NCBI GenBank assembly: GCA_036560485.1
Contig: DATBRC010000023.1
Coordinates: forward strand, 1 to 64,000
Direction of reading: 5' to 3'
Length of the DNA: 64,000 bases
From: DATBRC01 sp036560485
GTDB lineage: Bacteria; Pseudomonadota; Gammaproteobacteria; Burkholderiales; Burkholderiaceae_D
Part shown: piece by piece, positions 40,390-49,481 of the stretch
How positions within the stretch are numbered: position 1 is the stretch's first letter
Layout: each line of letters begins with the position of its first letter
The notes under the pieces: generated by a model
What the model was told of the DNA's origin: nothing
What the model saw: only the letters and a program-made list of their open reading frames with translations
Databases searched by the model: none
Translations under genes and position numbers: made by a program

Positions 40390-41742
40390 GTGAGTTCAGT
40401 AAAACAATCCGACTGGGTAACCCGCAGCCTGCAAAGCGTCTGGCACCCTTGCACGCAAATGCAGCACCACGAGACTGTGCCACTGATCCCGGTCAGTCAT
40501 GGTCGCGGCGTGTGGCTATACGACGCCGATGGCAAACGCTATCTGGATGCAATCAGTTCATGGTGGGTGAATTTATTCGGTCATGCGAATCCGCGCATTA
40601 ACGCAGCGCTGAAAGATCAGCTCGACAAATTGGAACACGCGATGCTGGCAGGCTTCACGCACGAGCCGGTGATTGCATTGTCCGAACAACTCGCAGCACG
40701 CACCGGCCACGCGCTCGGTCATTGCTTCTATGCGTCCGATGGCGCATCGGCGGTGGAGATCGCATTGAAAATGAGTTTCCATGCGTGGCGCAATAACGGA
40801 AAATCGAGCAAGCAAGAATTTGTTTGCTTGAAAGGCAGCTATCACGGCGAAACGATCGGCGCTCTGGCAGTCACTGATGTCGCGATCTTCCGCGATGCTT
40901 ACGGACCTTTGCTGCAAAAGTCACATGTGGTTGCATCACCCGATGCGCGTGGTGCACAAGAAGGCGAAACCGCAGCCGATGTCGCACGCCGCGCTGCGGG
41001 TGAACTGGAAGCATTGTTTGCTGAACGTGCCGGACATATCGCCGCCATTATTGTGGAACCACTGGTGCAATGCGCGACCGGCATGGCAATGTACGATCCG
41101 GTTTATCTATCCGAAGTACGCGCTTTGTGCGATCGTTATCAAGTACATATGATCGCCGATGAAATCGCCGTCGGTTGCGGCCGCACCGGAACTTTCTTCG
41201 CATGTGAACAGGCCAACATCTGGCCGGATTTTATGTGCCTGTCAAAAGGTATCAGCGGCGGTTATCTGCCATTGTCGCTGGTGATGACGCGTGACGATAT
41301 TTATCAGGCGTTTTATCACAAGGATGTGACGCGCGGATTCTTGCATTCTCATTCGTACACCGGCAACCCATTGGCATGCCGCGCGGCGTTGGCGACGTTG
41401 GCGATCTTCGATGAAGACGACGTGATCAACCGTAACGGTGAACGTGCGGAGCGTTTGACTGCAGCGCTGATACCGTTGGCACAGCATAAAAAAGTGCAGC
41501 ACTTCCGCCAGCGCGGCATGATCTGGGCGTTTGATGCGGTGATTGAGGATGCCGCTGCTGCCGCTACATTCTCGCGACGGTTTTTCAGTGCGGCATTGGA
41601 GCAGGAATTGTTGATGCGTCCGATCGGCCGCACCGTCTACATGATGCCGCCGTATGTGCTGAATGACGACGAGATGGACGGTTTGGCCGCACGAACCTTG
41701 AAAGTATTTGAGCAGGTAATAGGGCAGGGAGAAAAGCGATGA
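40390..41742 (+). CDS. bioA: adenosylmethionine-8-amino-7-oxononanoate aminotransferase
   Basis: A 450-residue PLP-dependent class III aminotransferase of biotin synthesis, converting KAPA to DAPA with S-adenosylmethionine as amino donor. WHPCTQMQHHETVP at the start, WWVNLFGHANPRINAAL, CFYASDGASAVEIALKM, IADEIAVGCGRTG, and the PLP lysine in CLSKGISGGYLP (near 283) are characteristic of BioA. Start is GTG at 40390 (the frame begins with SSVKQ). It begins 13 bp after the DUF559 stop and overlaps bioF by four bases. Confidence 0.95.
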   Translation: MSSVKQSDWVTRSLQSVWHPCTQMQHHETVPLIPVSHGRGVWLYDADGKRYLDAISSWWVNLFGHANPRINAALKDQLDKLEHAMLAGFTHEPVIALSEQLAARTGHALGHCFYASDGASAVEIALKMSFHAWRNNGKSSKQEFVCLKGSYHGETIGALAVTDVAIFRDAYGPLLQKSHVVASPDARGAQEGETAADVARRAAGELEALFAERAGHIAAIIVEPLVQCATGMAMYDPVYLSEVRALCDRYQVHMIADEIAVGCGRTGTFFACEQANIWPDFMCLSKGISGGYLPLSLVMTRDDIYQAFYHKDVTRGFLHSHSYTGNPLACRAALATLAIFDEDDVINRNGERAERLTAALIPLAQHKKVQHFRQRGMIWAFDAVIEDAAAAATFSRRFFSAALEQELLMRPIGRTVYMMPPYVLNDDEMDGLAARTLKVFEQVIGQGEKR

Positions 41743-42938
41743 CGATGCCATTAATAGCCTCATTGCAAAAGGAACTGCAGCAACTGGATGCGCGCGCACT
41801 GCGCCGCCGCCGGCGCGTGACCGACACACCATGCGCTCCGCGCGTGCAAGTGGATGGCCGCCCTATGCTGGCATTTTGCAGTAACGATTATCTGGGGCTG
41901 GCCGCGCATCCTCGCATGGTGGAGGCATTGCGCGAAGGTGCCACCCTGTATGGCGTCGGTAGCGGGGCAGCGCATTTGGTCAGCGGTCATTCGCGTGCGC
42001 ATGCGCTGTTGGAAGACAGGCTGGCTGATTTTCTGTCGCCGCATTTGGAATCGGCGCGCGCACTGTATTTTTGCACCGGCTATATGGCGAATCTGGCGAT
42101 GCTGACTGCATTGACTGTGCAGGATGGAACTGAGGCGACGATTTTTTCAGAAGCAGTGAACCACGCGTCGCTGATCGATGGCGCGCGTCTGTCGAAAGCG
42201 AAAGTGCAGATTTATCCGCACGGCGATACCGCGGCGCTGGAAAATTATCTGAAAGCCAGTACGGCGAAAACCAAAGTCGTGGTGACCGACAGCGTGTTCA
42301 GCATGGATGGCGACTTGGCGCCGGTGCCGGCGCTACTCAAATTATGCGAGCAATACGGCGCATGGCTGGTAGTCGACGATGCGCATGGCTTCGGTGTATT
42401 GGGCAAGCATGGTCGCGGCGTGTTGGAGCATTTCGCATTGCGCTCACCATATTTGATTTACATGGGCACGCTCGGCAAGGCGGCTGGTGTCGGCGGCGCT
42501 TTCGTCGCTGCACATGAAACAGTCATCGATTGGCTGGTCCAAAGAGCGCGTCCCTATATCTATACGACAGCGGCAGCACCGGCCTTGGCGCATGCACTAT
42601 TGACCAGCATCGATATCATCAGCAGCAACGAAGGCAATCAGCGGCGCGCGCATTTGCAAGCGTTGATCAAACAATTGCAAACGGAATGGCGGCTGCAAAA
42701 ATGGCAATGCCCACATTCTGAAACGGCGATCCAGCCGGTCATCATCGGCACCAATGAAGCTGCGTTACGTGTTGCCGCAGCGCTGTACGATCAGGGAATG
42801 TGGGTGCCTGCTATCAGGCCACCCACCGTACCGGAAGGGACAGCCCGTTTGCGCGTCACCTTGTCGGCAGCGCATACCAAAGAAGATGTGACGCAATTGA
42901 CAACGGCGTTGAACAGCTTGGAGACAACATTGAAATGA
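41739..42938 (+). CDS. bioF: 8-amino-7-oxononanoate synthase
   Basis: A 399-residue PLP enzyme joining pimeloyl-ACP/CoA and alanine to form KAPA. FCSNDYLGLAAHPRMV, GSGAAHLVSGHS, DDAHGFGVLGKHGRGV and YMGTLGKAAGVGGAFV (PLP Lys near 248) are the family motifs. Start and stop overlap bioA and bioD (ATGA each), so bioAFD form one coupled message. Confidence 0.95.
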   Translation: MTMPLIASLQKELQQLDARALRRRRRVTDTPCAPRVQVDGRPMLAFCSNDYLGLAAHPRMVEALREGATLYGVGSGAAHLVSGHSRAHALLEDRLADFLSPHLESARALYFCTGYMANLAMLTALTVQDGTEATIFSEAVNHASLIDGARLSKAKVQIYPHGDTAALENYLKASTAKTKVVVTDSVFSMDGDLAPVPALLKLCEQYGAWLVVDDAHGFGVLGKHGRGVLEHFALRSPYLIYMGTLGKAAGVGGAFVAAHETVIDWLVQRARPYIYTTAAAPALAHALLTSIDIISSNEGNQRRAHLQALIKQLQTEWRLQKWQCPHSETAIQPVIIGTNEAALRVAAALYDQGMWVPAIRPPTVPEGTARLRVTLSAAHTKEDVTQLTTALNSLETTLK

Positions 42939-43642
42939 CCGCGAAAACCGCTTATTTCATCACTGGTACCGACACCGGCATCGGTAAAACTTTGGTCTCG
43001 TCCGCGCTATTGCACGCGTTGGTGCAGAGAGGCGTACGTGCTGCCGGCATGAAGCCGATCGCAGCCGGAACGGAGTTGCGCGATGGAATTTGGCATAATG
43101 ACGATGTGGATAGTATGGCGGCAGCGGCAAATGTTAATTTGCCATTAGAATTGATGTCACCATATTTGCTGCATGAAGCCGCCGCGCCGCATATCGCAGC
43201 CGCGCTGGAAAACACCAAAATTGAGGTGGCGCACATCCTGTCTTGCTACAATCGTGTCTGTGCAATGGCGGATGCGGTAGTGGTGGAGGGAGTAGGCGGG
43301 TTCCGCGTGCCACTATCCGATCAGGAGGACACCGCCGATCTGGCGCAGCAGTTGGGCTTGCCAGTGATTATGGTGGTCGGGTTGCGGCTCGGTTGTCTCA
43401 ACCATGCGTTGCTCACTGCCGATGCGATCAAGGCGCGTGGTTTAAAACTAGCAGGTTGGGTCGCCAATGTCGTCGATCTCGGCATGCAGCATGGATTGGC
43501 GAATATGGAAGCATTACGTGCACGTTTGCCTGCACCGTTGCTAGGTTGCGTGCCGCGACTGGATGCGCCACTGGCTGCAGCGGCAGCCAAGCATGTGGAT
43601 TTTTCAAGTTTGCCGGGCTGGCCTGGCGAATCGGTAAAGTAA
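42935..43642 (+). CDS. bioD: dethiobiotin synthetase
   Basis: A 235-residue ATP-dependent ligase forming dethiobiotin from DAPA and CO2. It begins with the P-loop FITGTDTGIGKTLVSSALL (near 6-24), then GMKPIAAG, and VVEGVGGFRVPL for the carboxylate site. The ATG overlaps the bioF stop; a longer frame reading into bioF is an artefact. The composite REP at 43663 follows and separates it from bioB. Confidence 0.95.
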   Translation: MTAKTAYFITGTDTGIGKTLVSSALLHALVQRGVRAAGMKPIAAGTELRDGIWHNDDVDSMAAAANVNLPLELMSPYLLHEAAAPHIAAALENTKIEVAHILSCYNRVCAMADAVVVEGVGGFRVPLSDQEDTADLAQQLGLPVIMVVGLRLGCLNHALLTADAIKARGLKLAGWVANVVDLGMQHGLANMEALRARLPAPLLGCVPRLDAPLAAAAAKHVDFSSLPGWPGESVK

Positions 43643-43662
43643 TAGGACTGATGCATTGCATT

Positions 43663-43784
43663 CCCTCTCCCGCATCAGCGGGAGAGGGCTAGGGTGAGGG
43701 CAACAGCGGTCGCATTGAAGCAAGTGCTTAAATCAATCGCCGCGCGCCCTCACCCCAACCCTCTCCCGCTGATGCGGGAGAGGG
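43663..43784. repeat. composite REP element, second copy
   Basis: It has the same hairpin-core-hairpin order as 17637-17761, in opposite orientation. The core around GCACTTGCTTCAATGCGACC (reverse strand) differs in about three positions. It lies between bioD and bioB. Confidence 0.9.
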
Positions 43785-43839
43785 AGTAACCGCTCAGGCA
43801 TTAAGCAGCAATAATTTTTTTGTTAGAAGGAATTCTGTT

Positions 43840-44868
43840 ATGTCATCGCAACCAGTTATTTTCCGCTCCAAACCCACCCCTGTCGCCGAAGTGATCGCGG
43901 ACAAATGGCCTGTCGATGACATCGTCGCGCTATTCGATCTGCCGTTCAATGATCTGCTGTATCGCGCACAGCAAGTGCATCGCGAAAATTTCGATCCGAC
44001 CGAAGTCGAATTGGCGACATTGTTATCAATCAAAACCGGTGGCTGTGAAGAAGACTGCGGCTACTGCCCGCAAGCAGCACGTTACGACACCGGCGTCACC
44101 GCGAAAAAAATCCTGCCGCTCGATGAAGTATTGCAAGCCGCGCAGCAAGCAAAAGAACACGGCGCAACCCGCTTCTGCATGGGCGCCGCATGGCGCGAAC
44201 CGAAAGACCGCGACCTGGAACAGATCGAAAGCATGGTGCGCGGCGTCAAGGCATTAGGCATGGAAACCTGCGCGACACTCGGCATGCTGGCCGAGCACCA
44301 GGCCGAGCGTTTGAAAGAAGCCGGACTCGACTATTACAACCACAACCTCGATACCGCGCCGGAGTTTTACGGCAACGTGATTTCGACGCGCGATTATCAG
44401 GACCGCCTGGATACGCTGGGGCGCGTGCGCAATGTCGGCATTAAAGTCTGCAGCGGCGGCATTGTCGGCATGGGCGAATCGCGCCGTCAACGCGCAGGCC
44501 TGATCGCGCAATTGGCTAACCTGACACCGTATCCGGAATCGGTGCCGATCAACAACCTGGTGCAGGTCGAAGGCACGCCATTGCATGGCACCGACAAGAT
44601 CGATTTGCTGGAATTCGTGCGTACTGTCGCCGTCGCACGCATCACGATGCCTAAAGCGCGTGTGCGTTTATCCGCTGGCCGTCGTGAGATGGGTGAAGCG
44701 ATCCAGGCGTTGTGTTTCATGGCTGGTGCCAATTCGATTTTCTATGGCGACAAGTTGCTGACGACCGGTAATCCGGAAGTTGAAAGTGATCGTGCGTTGC
44801 TGGAAAAATTGGGGATGCGTACACGTAGTCAGGCGATTGATGCGCGGTGTGATGTGACGCCTTCGTGA
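43840..44868 (+). CDS. bioB: biotin synthase
   Basis: A 342-residue radical SAM enzyme inserting sulfur into dethiobiotin. The cluster motif CEEDCGYC (C-x3-C-x2-C, near 65-72) binds the 4Fe-4S cluster; YYNHNLDTAPEFYG and the second-cluster ligands (Cys in ETCATLGML, ICSGGI-type KVCSGGIVGMGE, Arg in ARVRLSAGR) are those of BioB. AGAAGGAATT precedes the ATG. It ends the biotin block, and its product supplies the biotin carboxylases encoded on either side. Confidence 0.97.
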   Translation: MSSQPVIFRSKPTPVAEVIADKWPVDDIVALFDLPFNDLLYRAQQVHRENFDPTEVELATLLSIKTGGCEEDCGYCPQAARYDTGVTAKKILPLDEVLQAAQQAKEHGATRFCMGAAWREPKDRDLEQIESMVRGVKALGMETCATLGMLAEHQAERLKEAGLDYYNHNLDTAPEFYGNVISTRDYQDRLDTLGRVRNVGIKVCSGGIVGMGESRRQRAGLIAQLANLTPYPESVPINNLVQVEGTPLHGTDKIDLLEFVRTVAVARITMPKARVRLSAGRREMGEAIQALCFMAGANSIFYGDKLLTTGNPEVESDRALLEKLGMRTRSQAIDARCDVTPS

Positions 44869-45034
44869 TTTAGCTTTGTGGGGCTTGGCGGATTTATAAC
44901 TGTGTAAGCACACACAGCATGGCCCGCAAATCGAATGAGCGTGTAACTTTTGGAGATTCTATATGGCCAATATATACCTCAATCACCATTTTATGCCGCA
45001 GATTTTGCGGTATACATTACGTTAGGTTTTACTC
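44869..45034. other. gap between bioB and cassette-like gene
   Basis: AT-rich, without gene. It ends with GTTAGGT at 45021-45027, a good match to the right core box of an attC, eight bases before the next start codon. Confidence 0.4.
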
Positions 45035-45505
45035 ATGCACGTTGCAGACCGCCGCTACTACGCAAAGCTTCAAAAACGAAGCCGCGAGTACATCGTTCGC
45101 ATGGATCAGAAGCAATGGTGCGATCTGCACCACGAACACTTCGATTGGAACGGAAAAGGCAATGTAGGCAGGAGACAGCGAGTCAGGCATCTGAACGCGC
45201 TGCTCCGAGCTCTGAGTCGAGCGCGTGCCGAGCTTGCCGCCTACGGCCAGCCTCATCAGCTGTTCGCATACATTGACTTGGAGAACTCCGCTGACGATGC
45301 GCTCTACGTCCACACGCCGAATCCGAACGGGACCCGGTTCCCCAACCCCATTGAAGAAGTGTCGGTGTCGGTTCCCGCCCCGCCTCTCCTTGCTGCAAGA
45401 GTCGATGCCACGCGTTACGACATCCGGCGATATGAGGGTAAAGGAGAGATCTACTATGTTGTCCCAAAGGGCGATGCCATAAAGGCTGTAAGCTGCAACA
45501 AGTAG
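45035..45505 (+). CDS. hypothetical protein, cassette-like insertion
   Basis: A 156-residue unknown protein, basic at the start (RRYYAKLQKRSREYIVRMDQ) and with a strand-rich second half (QLFAYIDLENSADDALYVHTP, IYYVVPKG). Its gene has no relation to the surrounding biotin and leucine genes. A GTTAGGT box lies just before its start and a TCCTAAC..GTTAGAC hairpin (45577-45615) after it, so the unit of 588 bp resembles a single integron cassette lodged between bioB and liuD. The ribosome site is poor. Confidence 0.6.
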   Translation: MHVADRRYYAKLQKRSREYIVRMDQKQWCDLHHEHFDWNGKGNVGRRQRVRHLNALLRALSRARAELAAYGQPHQLFAYIDLENSADDALYVHTPNPNGTRFPNPIEEVSVSVPAPPLLAARVDATRYDIRRYEGKGEIYYVVPKGDAIKAVSCNK

Positions 45506-45576
45506 GGCGTCAATAAGCGAGCGCATTGCGCCGTAGGTGTAGCCTAAGAAATGGCTTGAATATATGCGAAGAGATA

Positions 45577-45615
45577 TCCTAACAGCAAGGCATCAGCTTT
45601 GCCCATAAGTTAGAC
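45577..45615 (+). other. attC-like hairpin
   Basis: TCCTAAC (45577-45583) and GTTAGAC (45609-45615) pair, and GCAAGG can pair in part with CTTTGC between them. At 39 bp it is shorter than a standard attC, so it may be a remnant. Confidence 0.35.
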
Positions 45616-45665
45616 GTACAATGTTCGAGTGCGATTTCCTGATTGCCAACTTGCAAGCCCATCAT

Positions 45666-47819
45666 ATGTTTTCAAAAATCCTGATAGCCAACCGAGGCGA
45701 AATCGCCTGCCGTGTCGCCGCCACTGCGCGACGCATGGGCGTGAAAACCGTTGCGGTCTATTCGGAAGCGGATGCCAATGCGAAACATGTTGCTGCATGT
45801 GATGAAGCTGTATTCATCGGCGCTGCACCGGCGCAAGAAAGTTATCTGTGCATCGACAAGATCATCGCCGCCGCATTGGCAACCGGCGCACAGGCAATAC
45901 ATCCCGGCTATGGGTTTTTGTCGGAGAACGCAGCATTCGCGAATGCATGTGCACAAGCCGGTTTGGTTTTCATCGGGCCGCCTGTTGCAGCGATTGACGC
46001 AATGGGTTCCAAGTCGGCCGCCAAAACCTTGATGGGAAAAGCCAAGGTGCCGTTGGTGCCCGGCTATCACGGCGACAATCAGGATGCCGCATTCTTGCAG
46101 CAACAAGCAGATCAAATTGCTTATCCGGTATTGCTGAAAGCCAGTGCAGGCGGTGGCGGAAAAGGCATGCGGATTGTCGAGCGCAGTGTCGATTTCAAAG
46201 CCGCGCTCGCGTCATGCAAGCGCGAAGCGATCAATAGTTTTGGTGACGACAAGGTATTGATCGAAAAATATCTGACGCAGCCGCGTCATATCGAGATCCA
46301 GGTATTCGCTGATACGCAAGGCAATTGCGTGTATTTGTTCGAGCGCGATTGCTCGGTGCAGCGTCGCCATCAAAAAGTGTTGGAGGAAGCGCCTGCGCCC
46401 GGCATGACGCCGGAGCGCCGTGCAGCAATGGGTGCAGCTGCAGTCGCTGCTGCGCAAGCGGTTGGTTATGTTGGTGCGGGCACTGTGGAATTCATCGCCA
46501 ATCAGGATGGCTCGTTTTATTTCATGGAGATGAATACTCGCTTGCAAGTCGAACATCCGGTGACTGAAATGATCACGGGATTGGATTTGGTTGAGTGGCA
46601 GTTGCGTGTTGCATCGGGTGAGCCGTTGCCGCTTGCGCAGGAACAATTGGCGATCAATGGTCATGCGATTGAAGCGCGTATTTATGCGGAAAATCCGGAG
46701 AAGGGGTTTTTGCCGTCGATTGGAAACTTGCAATATTTGCGGACGCCGCGGGCGGTGGCGTTTGAGGTTCCGCGCAGTGCGACGTTAACACCCCCATCCC
46801 AACCAAGAGGATTACGCTTGCAAGCGCAATCCGCTACGCAAGCAGACGGCGTGCCGTCTGAATTCCTTGCTACGCCCCCCTTTTATGGGGAAGGAGAAGA
46901 CGGCGCCGCGCGCGGCGTGGTAAGGATCGACAGCGGTGTGCGTGAAGGCGATGCAATCTCACCATTCTATGATCCGATGATTGCGAAGTTGATCGTGTGG
47001 GGACAAGATCGCGATGCGGCATTGGCACGCATGGCGCAAGCCTTGTCTGAATATCAGATCGTCGGCCTTGCAACCAACATCGCATTTCTGCGGCGTTTGA
47101 TTACCAGTAAACCGTTTGCGACAGCAGATCTGGATACCGGTTTGATTGAAAAGCATCAGGCAATTTTGTTTCCGCCGCCCGCTGCGATTTCGATGCCGGT
47201 GTTGGCATTGGCCGGTGTTTCGTTGCTTCTGTCAGAACAAAAAAAGTTAAAGTCCGGTGCAACGAATGATCCATGGGCGAGTGCAACAGGTTGGCGCATG
47301 AATAGCACGTTACAACGCTCATTACGTTTTACCGATTATTTTTCAGATGCGCCGGCTAACATTGATGTGACGATTGCATACCAAAATGATGGATGGAAAA
47401 TCACGCGTGATGGCGTGGCATTTGCGGTGACTGATTGCCACCGTGATACACATGATCTGGCGTTCAAGCTTGGTGACGATACTGTGCGTGGCACAGTAGT
47501 GCGCGACGGCGAAGTGTTCCACATCTTCACGAACGGCAATCATACTGCATTGACGTACAACGATCCATTGCTGCACGCAGGACAAGCAGAAGCGGAAGGC
47601 GGCCGCCTCACCGCACCGATGTCCGGCAAGATCGTCGCGGTATTGGCTAATCAAAACACCAAGGTTGAAAAAGGTACGCCGCTACTCATCATGGAAGCGA
47701 TGAAAATGGAGCACACCATCGCTGCACCGGCGAAAGGTCTGGTTGAAGAAATGTTGTACGCAGTTGGCGATCAGGTTGTCGAAGGCGCGCAACTATTGTC
47801 CTTCAAGCCGATCGAATAA
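45666..47819 (+). CDS. liuD: methylcrotonyl-CoA carboxylase, biotin-carrying alpha subunit
   Basis: A 717-residue alpha chain with biotin carboxylase (KILIANRGEIACRV, IHPGYGFLSENAAF), ATP-grasp (SAGGGGKGMRIV), and a C-terminal biotinyl domain, EAMKMEH with biotin on Lys about 680. It partners LiuB. An unusual insert of about 40 residues at about 374-414 (low-complexity, Pro/Ala/Gln-rich) sits between LQYLRTPRAVAFEV and the conserved VRIDSGVREGDAISPFYDPM. It is encoded by a repeat-like 120-bp stretch (46785-46905), in frame. ATG at 45666 is preferred over a start 15 codons upstream. Confidence 0.92.
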   Translation: MFSKILIANRGEIACRVAATARRMGVKTVAVYSEADANAKHVAACDEAVFIGAAPAQESYLCIDKIIAAALATGAQAIHPGYGFLSENAAFANACAQAGLVFIGPPVAAIDAMGSKSAAKTLMGKAKVPLVPGYHGDNQDAAFLQQQADQIAYPVLLKASAGGGGKGMRIVERSVDFKAALASCKREAINSFGDDKVLIEKYLTQPRHIEIQVFADTQGNCVYLFERDCSVQRRHQKVLEEAPAPGMTPERRAAMGAAAVAAAQAVGYVGAGTVEFIANQDGSFYFMEMNTRLQVEHPVTEMITGLDLVEWQLRVASGEPLPLAQEQLAINGHAIEARIYAENPEKGFLPSIGNLQYLRTPRAVAFEVPRSATLTPPSQPRGLRLQAQSATQADGVPSEFLATPPFYGEGEDGAARGVVRIDSGVREGDAISPFYDPMIAKLIVWGQDRDAALARMAQALSEYQIVGLATNIAFLRRLITSKPFATADLDTGLIEKHQAILFPPPAAISMPVLALAGVSLLLSEQKKLKSGATNDPWASATGWRMNSTLQRSLRFTDYFSDAPANIDVTIAYQNDGWKITRDGVAFAVTDCHRDTHDLAFKLGDDTVRGTVVRDGEVFHIFTNGNHTALTYNDPLLHAGQAEAEGGRLTAPMSGKIVAVLANQNTKVEKGTPLLIMEAMKMEHTIAAPAKGLVEEMLYAVGDQVVEGAQLLSFKPIE
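46785..46905 (+). repeat. in-frame repeat-like insertion in liuD
   Basis: A stretch bounded by CACCCCCATCCCAACC and CCCCCCTTTTATGGGGAAGG, containing a GCAAGCGCAATCCGC segment and a small inverted repeat ACGGCGTGCCGT. It interrupts the alignment expected for the biotin carboxylase domain without breaking the frame. Confidence 0.55.
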
Positions 47820-47840
47820 GATGCAGCCAAGGAGATTGCA

Positions 47841-48749
47841 ATGAGCTTGCCCAGCACAGTCAAAATAATTGAAGTCGGTCCGCGCGACGGTTTGCAAAAT
47901 GAGCAGCAAACGATTGCTGCCGACATCAAGATTGCGTTGATCGATCGTTTGACGCAAGCCGGTTTTGCCAATATTGAAGCAGCGTCTTTCGTGTCGCCAA
48001 AATGGGTGCCGCAGATGGCAACCTCATCTGAAGTGATGGCAGGCATCAAGCGCAAAGTCGGTGTGGTTTATTCGGCATTGGTGCCGAATATGAAAGGCTT
48101 CGACGCAGCATTGGCTGCCAACGCCGATGAGGTTGTGATTTTTGCCGCAGCATCGGAAGCCTTCTCGCAAAAAAATATCAACTGCTCAATTGCCGAATCG
48201 ATCGAACGTTTTCGCGACGTAGCAAAAACGGCTAAACAAAACGGATTGCGTTTGCGCGGCAGCATCAGTTGCGCACTCGGTTGTCCATATCAAGGCGAAG
48301 TGTCGCCGGAAGCCGTCGCCGAAGTGGTGTCGCGTTTGCGCGACTTGCGCTGCGATGAAATCGATATCGCTGATACCATTGGCGTCGGCACACCGGTCAA
48401 GGTGCAAACAGTGATGCAACGTGCTGCGCAGGAATTTCCGATCGAACGATTGTCCGGACATTTTCACGATACGTATGGCCAGGCATTGGCAAATATTTAC
48501 GCCAGCATGGAAGTCGGCATATCGATTTTCCATTCATCGGTGGCAGGCTTGGGCGGCTGTCCGTATGCGAAGGGTGCGACCGGCAATGTCGCAACGGAAG
48601 ACGTGCTGTATATGATGCAAGGACTCGGCATTGACACCGGCATCGATCTGCTGGCAGTGGTCGAAGCAGGACAATTTATCTCGCAACACCTGGGACGCAA
48701 AGCGGTGAGCAGAGCCGGCAATGCGATTGCAGCAAAATTAAATTCGTAA
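47841..48749 (+). CDS. liuE: hydroxymethylglutaryl-CoA lyase
   Basis: A 302-residue TIM-barrel lyase splitting HMG-CoA to acetyl-CoA and acetoacetate, the last step of leucine degradation. VGPRDGLQNEQQTI (near 8-21), SFVSPKWVPQMA and the signature GGCPYAKGATGNVATEDVLYM (active-site Cys near 235) are diagnostic, and HFHDTYGQALAN supplies metal ligands. AAGGAGATT lies before the ATG. It follows liuD by 21 bp. Confidence 0.96.
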   Translation: MSLPSTVKIIEVGPRDGLQNEQQTIAADIKIALIDRLTQAGFANIEAASFVSPKWVPQMATSSEVMAGIKRKVGVVYSALVPNMKGFDAALAANADEVVIFAAASEAFSQKNINCSIAESIERFRDVAKTAKQNGLRLRGSISCALGCPYQGEVSPEAVAEVVSRLRDLRCDEIDIADTIGVGTPVKVQTVMQRAAQEFPIERLSGHFHDTYGQALANIYASMEVGISIFHSSVAGLGGCPYAKGATGNVATEDVLYMMQGLGIDTGIDLLAVVEAGQFISQHLGRKAVSRAGNAIAAKLNS

Positions 48750-48764
48750 TTTTCGTAATAATTC

Positions 48765-49481
48765 ATGAATACAACAACGCTTGAAAACAAGCTGGAACCG
48801 CACGTTCCTGAAACCGCATTCGGCAAATGGTTTTTGAAGACCGAGCTATGGGTTTATGAAGTGCTGGAGGTTGCGATCAGCGATCTGGAGCGATTGATTC
48901 CCGATCGCCAACTGTCTTATCCGGTTGTGGCTGATGTTGGTTGCGGTTCGGGTAAGTCGCTCAAAAAATTGAATGAGCGGTTTTCACCGCAACGGTTGAT
49001 CGGCATGGACATCGATCCCGACATGCTGGCAGTATCGGCGAAGGAAGCGGAACGCAACGGCGCCAAAGCGGAATTCATTAATTGTTCAAGCTCGCGTTTG
49101 ACACTGGAAGATAACAGTGTCGATCTGCTTTTCTGCCATCAGACTTTTCATCATCTGATTTATCAAGAGCGCGCGATCCAGGAATTTTTCCGTGTATTGA
49201 AACCGGGCGGCGTATTGTTATTTGCAGAGTCGACCAAGCGCTATATCCATTCGTGGATCATCCGGCTGTTGTTTCGTCATCCGATGAAAGTACAAAAGAC
49301 TGCGCCGGAATATCTTCAACTGGTTCGCAGTGCCGGTTTTCATGTGCCGCAAGAGTCGATCTCCTATCCATATTTATGGTGGAGCCGCGAAGACCTGGGC
49401 TTGATGGAGCGTTTGTTAGGGATCAAGCCACCGGCTATTCGCGAAGAGACACTAATCAACCTGGTGGCGAGGAAACCTTAG
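48765..49481 (+). CDS. SAM-dependent methyltransferase
   Basis: A 238-residue class I methyltransferase with motif I VADVGCGSGKSLKKL (near 53-67), acidic loop GMDIDPDMLAVSAKEA, and motif IV/post I DLLFCHQTFHHL, RVLKPGGVLLFAEST. The substrate is unknown. It is 15 bp behind liuE, so probably the last gene of that operon; no link to leucine breakdown is evident. Confidence 0.85.
   Translation: MNTTTLENKLEPHVPETAFGKWFLKTELWVYEVLEVAISDLERLIPDRQLSYPVVADVGCGSGKSLKKLNERFSPQRLIGMDIDPDMLAVSAKEAERNGAKAEFINCSSSRLTLEDNSVDLLFCHQTFHHLIYQERAIQEFFRVLKPGGVLLFAESTKRYIHSWIIRLLFRHPMKVQKTAPEYLQLVRSAGFHVPQESISYPYLWWSREDLGLMERLLGIKPPAIREETLINLVARKP

Noticed and set aside
44938..45027. Full attC upstream of the cassette-like gene at 45035
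   Set aside because: Only the right box GTTAGGT is good; the left GTGTAAC and the interior do not pair with it.
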